This document shows positions 6,001 through 9,489 of a DNA stretch of 9,489 bases, piece after piece. The stretch spans positions 1 to 9,489 of the forward strand of contig JADHUF010000037.1 in assembly GCA_016784625.1 (NCBI GenBank), in the 5' to 3' direction. The notes below the pieces were generated by a model. It made no database searches. It was not told where the DNA came from and saw only the letters and a program-made list of their open reading frames with translations. The translations under genes were made by a program, and so were the position numbers. This DNA comes from Candidatus Nitrosopumilus sp. Its GTDB lineage: Archaea; Thermoproteota; Nitrososphaeria; Nitrososphaerales; Nitrosopumilaceae. Position 1 is the first letter of the stretch, and the number at the start of each line of letters is the position of its first letter.

Positions 6001-6471
6001 TTAATCTATTTGAGAATTTGCAGTTTTTTCATAAAAGAACTCTTGTTTTTTCAAATCTTTTTCAGAAATAATTCTACATTTTCTCATAGGAACAAGTCTT
6101 GAGATTTGCTCATATGTTCTCATGTCTCTAATATCTGCAGCATATGCAATTTGTAATAGTGGTGGCCTTTCTTCAATCATTGGTTTTGCTTGTTCGTATC
6201 CACTACTTTGTCTCATTCCAGTCCTAAATAATCCAACTTGTTTTTTGCTTTTTGATATTTGTGGATCTTCATAACAACAAATTGCAAACTCGTCATCATC
6301 TTTTTCAATAATAGTTAATCTAGTAAATTTGTCACTCCAATTCTCAATTTCTTTAGCAACTGCAATTGCTTCTTTTTTATCTTCAAATACTGTTGATACT
6401 ACTAGTCGTTCTTTTTCATGTGCCCATGAAATTCCAAAGAATTCTCTATACCAATTTATCTCAAATGACAT
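6001..6471 (-). CDS. 156-aa hypothetical protein, lineage-type
   Basis: A 156-aa soluble protein that I do not recognise. The N-terminal half (INWYREFFGISWAHEKERL, then VVSTVFEDKKEAIAVAKEIENW, TRLTIIEKDDDEFAICCYE) reads as an alpha/beta domain. The second half carries a proline turn (ERPPLLQIAYAADIRDM) and a basic helical end (ISRLVPMRKCRIISEKDLKK). It has no signal peptide or membrane helix. The frame opens at ATG 6480, three codons earlier. I prefer the ATG at 6471 because TATTAATTTG (plus strand 6492-6501) is centred 25-26 nt upstream of it, while nothing TATA-like fits 6480. The next gene upstream on the same strand ends 66 nt before, so the promoter suggests separate transcription. Confidence 0.7.
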   Translation of the reverse strand: MSFEINWYREFFGISWAHEKERLVVSTVFEDKKEAIAVAKEIENWSDKFTRLTIIEKDDDEFAICCYEDPQISKSKKQVGLFRTGMRQSSGYEQAKPMIEERPPLLQIAYAADIRDMRTYEQISRLVPMRKCRIISEKDLKKQEFFYEKTANSQID

Positions 6472-6546
6472 GTATTTCATTAAAAAATTATCAAATTAAT
6501 ACCTTCGAATTACACAGATGAATTTATTCAAATAAAAAAATAGATA

Positions 6547-6813
6547 CTAGCAGTGTTTTCCACATTCACAGTTTCGACCAAAAACAAGATTATGTAAGAA
6601 TCCTGAAATACCATTTGTTGGTGCAGTTTTGTGAATATGAGTATCTTCTTCGATCACAGGTTTGTTCTTTCCAACTATTTTAAACAATTTGATACCTGTT
6701 TCAGAGCTAGTTCCTTTTAGTGCCCATGAACCATTTTTCATAAGATATGGTTGAGGGTCATTCATTGGCACCTTTTTTCGTGCCTTGATATCATATGCAA
6801 GTATTGTTGACAT
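6547..6813 (-). CDS. DUF5679-like protein with the zinc cysteines lost and a new CECGKHC tail
   Basis: An 88-aa protein. Residues 6-48 follow the DUF5679 small zinc-ribbon pattern as I know it: a Y-C-x2-C-R-x-K knuckle, an M-K-N-G-x-x-A-x-x-G centre, and a T-C-x2-C-G-x-K-x-F-x-I knuckle. Here the frame of conserved residues is kept (AYDIKARKKV, MKNGSWALKGT, TGIKLFKIVG), but all four zinc cysteines are replaced: Asp8 and Ala11 in the first knuckle, Ser36 and Thr39 in the second. The C-terminal extension (about 50-88) ends FGRNCECGKHC, with Cys82, Cys84, His87 and Cys88, a possible new metal or redox site. The start is supported by TTTATTTG (6839-6846) roughly 29 nt upstream. Its role is unknown. 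The family call rests on memory of the pattern. Confidence 0.68.
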   Translation of the reverse strand: MSTILAYDIKARKKVPMNDPQPYLMKNGSWALKGTSSETGIKLFKIVGKNKPVIEEDTHIHKTAPTNGISGFLHNLVFGRNCECGKHC

Positions 6814-6996
6814 TGAATTTAATTGAAAATTTTCTATTACAAATAAAGAGTAAATTTTTCATAGTTTTTAGGTAAAAAATAATTTTCACACATTAATTAT
6901 CTGTGCACAAAAATCAATCACCAGTATTAGAAATTCTAAAAATTATCTTTATTTTTTGTCTCAATTAAACAGATGTTTGGAGAATTAGCCAATTTT

Positions 6997-7004
6997 CTTT
7001 TATA
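6997..7004 (+). promoter_or_regulatory. TATA-like box in front of a hairpin element
   Basis: TTTTATAC is centred about 25-26 nt upstream of 7026, the first base of the long inverted repeat at 7026-7083. No plus-strand protein gene follows it, so it points to a non-coding transcript. Confidence 0.4.
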
Positions 7005-7025
7005 CTTTGAGCCTGTAATAGATTT

Positions 7026-7098
7026 GACGTCTTCGTTTAGTAGTCTAGGCATGCTATAAACGACTACTACTCCAAGACGTTGGTTAATCCTGTTTTTT
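7026..7098 (+). ncRNA. candidate hairpin small RNA
   Basis: Two nested perfect stems: ACGTCTT (7027-7033) with AAGACGT (7074-7080), and TAGTAGTC (7038-7045) with GACTACTA (7062-7069). A 4x4 internal loop separates them and a 16-nt apical loop closes the hairpin. On the plus strand the lower stem can extend by three G-U pairs (7024-7026 with 7081-7083); on the minus strand these become A-C mismatches, so plus-strand RNA is favoured. T6 follows at 7093-7098, and TTTTATAC (6997-7004) predicts a start at 7026. CGTTTA (7034-7039) can also pair with TAAACG (7057-7062), an alternative that disrupts the upper stem. The internal loop resembles an H/ACA pocket in layout, but I see no ACA box. It could also be a 3' UTR element of the minus-strand operon that ends at 7084. 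Confidence 0.5.
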
Positions 7099-7233
7099 CA
7101 ATAATGCTTCTTCTGGTGTTTTTTCTTTGTTTGATTCCCAGTGCCAGTTATGGTGTTTTTTCCAATGCACATCTAATTCTTCTGTAGTCGGTTCTTTTCC
7201 AAGTGGTGTTCCACATAGTTTACACTGTTTCAT
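7084..7233 (-). CDS. 49-aa zinc-finger-like micro-protein
   Basis: A 49-codon frame from ATG 7233 to TAA. It opens with MKQCKLCGTPLG (Cys4, Cys7), a typical single zinc knuckle, and continues with a His-rich stretch (DVHWKKHHNWHW: His23, His27, His28, His31) that could supply the remaining ligands, as in C2H2-like sites. The C-terminal end is charged (KEKTPEEALLKKQD). It is the last gene of the minus-strand cluster: its start overlaps the end of the 29-aa frame by 14 nt, with a weak GAGAA purine stretch upstream, so translation is probably coupled. The CxxC...H..H layout and the operon position make it convincing despite its size. Function is unknown. Confidence 0.68.
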   Translation of the reverse strand: MKQCKLCGTPLGKEPTTEELDVHWKKHHNWHWESNKEKTPEEALLKKQD

Positions 7234-7309
7234 TTTCTATATTCTCTAATTTTTTCTTTTTTGGTTTAGCTACGGGATGACATTGTGCTGGGTAATTGTC
7301 TTCATCCAT
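7220..7309 (-). CDS. 29-aa basic micro-protein, translationally coupled
   Basis: A 29-codon frame from ATG 7309 (MDEDNYPAQCHPVAKPKKKK...) with a single Cys10-His11 pair and a Lys-rich middle. The ATG lies 6 nt after the stop of the winged-helix gene. GTGAT (7315-7319), overlapping that stop, is a fair Shine-Dalgarno with a 5-nt spacer. Its own stop overlaps the start of the 49-aa gene by 14 nt. It could be a real peptide, a leader that carries ribosomes to the next gene, or both. No family recognised. Confidence 0.45.
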   Translation of the reverse strand: MDEDNYPAQCHPVAKPKKKKLENIENETV

Positions 7310-7315
7310 TAATAA

Positions 7316-7666
7316 TCACTTTAGTTTCTCTTTTGGTTTTTTCTTAAATGACTTGAATTTCTCTCTTTTTCTTTTCATATCTAAATCCATTATGAAATAT
7401 GTTTTTTCAACTTCACAAAGTTTCATCTCTCCTGTATTTTCATCATGAATTGATTCTATTGAACCGTCAATTAATAATTCTCCTACAATATCCCATACTT
7501 TGCTTTCTGAAATTTCAAATTTAAATGGAATTGTTGAAACCTTGGTGAAATAACCATTTTTAGAATTCCTAATAATGAATTGTTTAATTTTTTCTTCAAT
7601 TGGTATTACTGGCTCTCTTTTTTTAAAATTACGATATGGTTTTCTTTCAGACAATATTTTTTTCAA
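7316..7666 (-). CDS. winged-helix-like basic protein, start uncertain (TTG or frameshifted ATG)
   Basis: A 116-aa basic protein. Residues ~23-93 read as a winged helix: helix EEKIKQFIIRNSK, then STIPFKFEISESKVWDIVGELLIDG as the helix-turn-helix pair, then a wing around SIESIHDENTGEMKL. Both tails are very Lys/Arg-rich, which suits a nucleic-acid-binding protein. The only in-frame start near the front is TTG at 7666, with no usable Shine-Dalgarno (AGG sits directly against it) and a stop two codons upstream. An ATG at 7691 overlaps the previous gene's TGA as ATGA and gives MISKIVEKVEK, which would run into ILSERKP if the A7 run at 7657-7663 had one base fewer. The gene may therefore be frameshifted or mis-sequenced there. 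It lies in the minus-strand operon between the 196-aa and 29-aa genes. Confidence 0.68.
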   Translation of the reverse strand: MKKILSERKPYRNFKKREPVIPIEEKIKQFIIRNSKNGYFTKVSTIPFKFEISESKVWDIVGELLIDGSIESIHDENTGEMKLCEVEKTYFIMDLDMKRKREKFKSFKKKPKEKLK

Positions 7667-7687
7667 CCTTTTCTACTATTTTGGATA

Positions 7688-8278
7688 TCATTTCTCATGT
7701 ATTGTATCCGGATCGTTATTTTCACTCAGGTATTTGTCTCCTAGTTTTAGTTTCATTTTTTCATCAAATTCTTCTTGTAGTCTTGTAAGATACATTTCAG
7801 CTTCTGTCTCATCATCTGGAATTCCTGTATCTATATCATAATTAAAACCTGTAGCCAGATGATAAAATTCTTCAAAGAATTCTTTGCAATCAATTACATC
7901 AGCTTTTGTGTCTATTGTAACTACCAAACAATCATTTTCAATTCTAAAGTTAAGACAAATCTCTTCACTAATCATTGCATCAACTATTACTGCCATGAGA
8001 TAGGCTACATGTTTTTTATCTAATTTTCCTTGACCTTTACTTGCAATCCATAATTCAAAACTATCCTCAAAATAACCCAGTATTTTGAATATAATATCTC
8101 GAATATCTGAGTCTGGAAATGCCAATTTTGAGTCCCAAGAGTCTGCCTTAAAGTCACCTGGTTCTGCATATAGCATATCAAATGTTAAATTTTCATTTAC
8201 TTGATCAAATTCCCAAACTTGCTTGTTAGTCCACATTGGGGAAAATTCTGTTATTGTTTTTCTTGTAATTTGATTCAA
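7688..8278 (-). CDS. 196-aa acidic hypothetical protein, TTG start with strong SD
   Basis: A 196-aa soluble acidic protein that I do not recognise. The N-terminal ~45 residues include aromatic patches (SPMWTNKQVWEF). The middle (58-150) is an alternating helical and strand domain (DIRDIIFKILGYFEDSFELW, HVAYLMAVIVDAMI, DCLVVTIDTKADVIDCKEFFEEF). The tail is a charged helix (YLTRLQEEFDEKMKLKLG). There is no signal peptide or membrane helix. The start is TTG at 8278, chosen because GGAGAT (8284-8289) sits exactly 5 nt upstream; the alternative ATG is at residue 15. A Shine-Dalgarno rather than a leaderless start fits an internal operon gene, 41 nt after the 68-aa zinc-motif gene. Its TGA overlaps an ATG (ATGA) of the next frame. 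Confidence 0.7.
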   Translation of the reverse strand: MNQITRKTITEFSPMWTNKQVWEFDQVNENLTFDMLYAEPGDFKADSWDSKLAFPDSDIRDIIFKILGYFEDSFELWIASKGQGKLDKKHVAYLMAVIVDAMISEEICLNFRIENDCLVVTIDTKADVIDCKEFFEEFYHLATGFNYDIDTGIPDDETEAEMYLTRLQEEFDEKMKLKLGDKYLSENNDPDTIHEK

Positions 8279-8283
8279 TGAAT

Positions 8284-8289
8284 ATCTCC
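8284..8289 (-). promoter_or_regulatory. strong Shine-Dalgarno before a TTG start
   Basis: GGAGAT on the minus strand lies 5 nt before the TTG at 8278. It is the best ribosome binding site in the window, and it decides this start over the ATG at residue 15. Confidence 0.6.
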
Positions 8290-8319
8290 TGATTTGTCTA
8301 TTGTTTAATCTTATCTTGA

Positions 8320-8526
8320 TTAATCAGTAATTCCTGATTTGAGAAATTCCAACGTACATTCAGTTAGTTCTTGATTAGAATGTGTTTTGATTTCATGTTT
8401 ACAATTAGGACAAATTCCTGGTTGCTCTTCTGCTAATTCATCGCTTACTTGTTTCATACAACATTCCATTAATTCTCCTGTTGAATGAGATTCCATTGCA
8501 AGTTTACATGTGGGGCATACTGTCAT
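8320..8526 (-). CDS. 68-aa protein with two tandem CPxC-H-C zinc motifs
   Basis: A 68-aa protein made of two copies of one motif, CPxCK-x5-6-HS-x2-EL-x-EC. The first copy is CPTCKLAMESHSTGELMEC and the second CPNCKHEIKTHSNQELTEC, 35 residues apart. Each has Cys, Cys, His and Cys, a full ligand set for one zinc. This indicates an internal duplication. The frame is open back to ATG 8586 (88 aa), but those 20 extra codons cross the TATA-like box at 8551-8562 and overlap the ATG of the divergent gene. I therefore choose ATG 8526 (MTVCPTCK). It is probably the first gene of the minus-strand operon that runs on to 7084. Function is unknown; protein or nucleic-acid contact through paired zinc knuckles is plausible. 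Confidence 0.7.
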   Translation of the reverse strand: MTVCPTCKLAMESHSTGELMECCMKQVSDELAEEQPGICPNCKHEIKTHSNQELTECTLEFLKSGITD

Positions 8527-8550
8527 AGTAACTAATTCATCTAAACTTCT

Positions 8551-8562
8551 AATAATATATAT
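8551..8562. promoter_or_regulatory. palindromic TATA box shared by divergent zinc-protein genes
   Basis: AATAATATATAT contains a self-complementary ATATATAT (8555-8562), centred 26-27 nt upstream of the plus-strand ATG at 8585. The AATAATATA part reads TATATTATT on the minus strand, centred about 29 nt from the ATG at 8526. One symmetric TATA region could thus serve both genes. Confidence 0.5.
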
Positions 8563-8584
8563 TTCATTTTTTAGAAATTTTATC

Positions 8585-8836
8585 ATGGATATCTCTCAAT
8601 TCCAAAATAAATTATCTTGTATTTGTAATGATGATGTAATTTTTGAAATTATTGATGACGTAGAATGTGACTGGGGGTCTCACACTGTTATTCAATGTCC
8701 TAATTGTGAAGAATTTTTTTCAATAGATAAAAGTTGTCCTGCGTTTTCAAATATTTTTGAATTGTTAAAAAATAATCCTAAATTATATTCTGAACAAGAA
8801 CAAACAGATTATTTGTTAAATTCTCATCACTGTTAA
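8585..8836 (+). CDS. 83-aa Cys-rich, zinc-ribbon-like protein
   Basis: An 83-aa protein starting MDISQFQNKLSCIC. Candidate ligands are Cys12 and Cys14, Cys28, His33, the knuckle CPNC (Cys38, Cys41), Cys51 and a terminal HHC. The CPNCEEFF segment followed by DKSCPAF looks like the C-terminal half of a zinc ribbon. The middle (DVIFEIIDDVE) is strand-like and acidic. The frame is open back to 8510, but the ATG at 8585 is favoured by ATATATAT centred 26-27 nt upstream; the longer form would contain the promoter. It is transcribed away from the tandem zinc-motif gene from a shared control region. Function is unknown. Confidence 0.68.
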   Translation: MDISQFQNKLSCICNDDVIFEIIDDVECDWGSHTVIQCPNCEEFFSIDKSCPAFSNIFELLKNNPKLYSEQEQTDYLLNSHHC

Positions 8837-8854
8837 ATTATTAATTGAACTTTA

Positions 8855-8932
8855 TTATCCAAACAATAGAGTAAACCCTACAGCTAGTGCAATTATTGAA
8901 ATCCCCATTGTAATATAAAATTTCATATTCAT
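8855..8932 (-). CDS. 25-aa single-helix membrane peptide
   Basis: A 25-codon frame, MNMKFYITMGISIIALAVGF..., ending LLFG. After a short basic N-terminus, residues ~5-24 are one continuous hydrophobic stretch of transmembrane length with Gly and Ser. TATTAATT-type sequence (plus strand 8955-8963) lies about 27 nt upstream of the ATG at 8932, matching leaderless starts elsewhere in the window. It converges on the 83-aa zinc gene, 18 nt from its stop, and diverges from the candidate RNA at 8971. Micro-proteins of this kind often bind larger membrane complexes (inference). A chance frame cannot be excluded. Confidence 0.5.
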   Translation of the reverse strand: MNMKFYITMGISIIALAVGFTLLFG

Positions 8933-8941
8933 GATGATTGG

Positions 8942-8949
8942 TATAATTA
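8942..8949 (+). promoter_or_regulatory. TATA-like box in front of the 8971 RNA candidate
   Basis: TATAATTA is centred about 26 nt upstream of 8971, just before the first base of the outer helix (8975). No plus-strand protein gene begins there. Confidence 0.4.
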
Positions 8950-8970
8950 TCCAAAATTAATAGTTTAGAA

Positions 8971-9065
8971 TTTAGGAAAGCAAGCAAATTTGATATCCTT
9001 TTGCATCGGCTCTTTGGGAGTTACGGTTAGATATCAAATCAGCAACCGATCTTGCTTCCAATTTT
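8971..9065 (+). ncRNA. candidate structured RNA, possibly pseudoknotted
   Basis: Positions 8975-9059 are G+C-richer than their surroundings and hold ordered complementary blocks. GGAAAGCAAG (8975-8984) pairs with CTTGCTTCC (9051-9059) with one bulged A. ATTTGATATC (8988-8997) pairs perfectly over 10 bp with GATATCAAAT (9030-9039). CTCT and GGAG (9010-9020) can form a small apical hairpin. ATCGG (9005-9009), inside the 10-bp helix, can pair with CCGAT (9046-9050), outside it, which would be a pseudoknot. Alternatively CGGTT (9024-9028) can pair with AACCG (9044-9048), in competition with it. TATAATTA (8942-8949) predicts a start near 8971, and T4 follows the element (9062-9065). No open frame of note crosses it. 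It is not a tRNA (no T-loop) and I know no class that fits. Confidence 0.5.
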
Positions 9066-9370
9066 GTAATATTTAGTATCCTCAAAAATTCTTAAAATAA
9101 AACATGTCTTGATATTTGGTCAAAAAGGGTTGAAAAAACTAAGCCTGTTTTAATTGAGCCTATTTTTTATTCAGTGTGTATTGAATATGTGTTCAAAATG
9201 TACATACAATTGTTTTTAGTCTATTTTTGCTTAATCTAAAACGAGTCATAAGTTTGGCGGCATACCTACATTTGCCTTGACCTACCCTAGTTTTCATCTG
9301 CTGTCAAACACCTCATTTCTAATAATTAAGAATCTCAATAATTTTATTCTCAAGATAAATACAAAATACT
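9066..9370. other. long intergenic stretch with few signals
   Basis: No convincing gene lies in these ~305 bases. They hold an imperfect direct repeat (AGCCTGTTTT and AGCCTATTTT near 9141-9172), a small inverted repeat TTGAA/TTCAA near 9181-9196, and a G+C-richer island at about 9240-9300. On the minus strand a 34-codon frame (9193-9297, basic, starting MKTRVGQGKC) has an AT-rich TTAATTATTA (9320-9329) about 27 nt upstream. It is too weak to call as a gene. The right end holds the promoter of the next plus-strand gene. Confidence 0.4.
9340..9349 (+). promoter_or_regulatory. TATA-like box for the 9371 start
   Basis: AATTTTATTC is centred about 26 nt upstream of the ATG at 9371, in the same leaderless arrangement seen for other genes here. 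Confidence 0.4.
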
Positions 9371-9489
9371 ATGGTTGAAAATGAAGTTGTAGTTTGGAGT
9401 AAGGATTCTTTTCTTCACTGGTCTGATTTTAAAGCAGAATTCAATCCTTCAGCATTTGAGGACTCTCATGGTGTTACAAAATATCGATA
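9371..9489 (+). CDS. 5' end of a hypothetical protein, cut by window end
   Basis: The first 39 codons of a gene that runs off the window (MVENEVVVWSKDSF...). The stretch LHWSDFKAEFNPSAFEDSHG recalls a W-S/T-D-F-x-G/A-x-P-type opening seen in DUF922-like and related thaumarchaeal hypothetical proteins, in which it precedes a putative zinc-protease-like domain. With so little sequence this is only a suggestion. There is no signal peptide in the visible part. The start is supported by the TATA-like box at 9340-9349. Confidence 0.6.
   Translation, partial: MVENEVVVWSKDSFLHWSDFKAEFNPSAFEDSHGVTKYR

Noticed and set aside
6973..7059. 28-codon plus-strand frame (starts MFGELANFLL)
   Set aside because: Runs into the hairpin and ends in its apical loop; the TATA-like box at 6997-7004 lies inside it and better explains the hairpin RNA.
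7026..7083. Possible tRNA (7-bp acceptor-like stem)
   Set aside because: No T-arm or GTTCRA-type loop, no anticodon arm of normal size, and the total is too short.
7575..7841. Plus-strand 88-codon frame
   Set aside because: Antisense to two better-supported minus-strand genes; Ser/Phe-rich composition typical of a reverse-strand shadow and no start signals.
8510..8584. N-terminal extension of the 83-aa zinc protein
   Set aside because: Covers the TATA-like box and overlaps the divergent gene's start; the ATG at 8585 fits promoter spacing.
8975..9059. Possible tRNA or known riboswitch
   Set aside because: No T-loop on either strand, no CCA-side pattern, and no conserved riboswitch core that I recognise.

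Overview
The window looks like chromosomal DNA from an ammonia-oxidising thaumarchaeon (Nitrosopumilus or Nitrosarchaeum type). The evidence is the very AT-rich composition, many lineage-type small zinc proteins, secreted proteins with thaumarchaeal C-terminal modules, and starts that mostly lie about 26 nt downstream of a TATA-like box, as expected for leaderless archaeal mRNAs. The lineage is inferred from family recall; there is no rRNA or tRNA in the window to confirm it.

Layout. (1) 1-2330: a secreted helical protein with the two-cysteine PLKQ-type C-terminal module (+), a convergent membrane-anchored dienelactone-hydrolase-like protein (-), a possible 26-aa protein (+) and a small zinc protein (-). 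(2) 2330-4860: a candidate structured RNA ending in a hairpin plus T8, a secreted Tyr-rich coiled-coil protein (-), and from a divergent promoter an SPFH/prohibitin-family protein (+) that abuts, tail to tail, a small one-helix membrane protein (-). (3) 4976-5940: a two-gene operon (57-aa zinc ribbon plus 73-aa helical protein, joined by a Shine-Dalgarno sequence that overlaps the first stop), overlapped at its 3' end by a 41-aa Cys/His protein lying behind a Roadblock/LC7-like gene. (4) 6001-6813: a lineage-type hypothetical and a DUF5679-like protein that has lost its four zinc cysteines. (5) 7026-8526: a candidate hairpin RNA, then a minus-strand cluster of five genes (68-aa double zinc motif, 196-aa acidic protein, winged-helix protein, 29-aa and 49-aa micro-proteins) with overlaps typical of an operon. 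(6) 8551-9489: a divergent zinc protein fired from a palindromic TATA box, a 25-aa transmembrane peptide, a candidate pseudoknotted RNA, a mostly empty intergenic stretch, and the start of a further gene cut by the window end.

No mobile element, CRISPR array, rRNA or tRNA was recognised. The most interesting material is what lies outside long reading frames: three GC-richer, self-complementary intergenic segments, each with a TATA-like box placed so that transcription would begin at or just before the foot of the predicted helix, and several micro-proteins below usual length cut-offs. The winged-helix gene also seems either to start at TTG or to be frameshifted in an A7 run behind an ATGA overlap. 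Functions of most small proteins remain unknown; only the SPFH protein and the hydrolase are assigned with good confidence.
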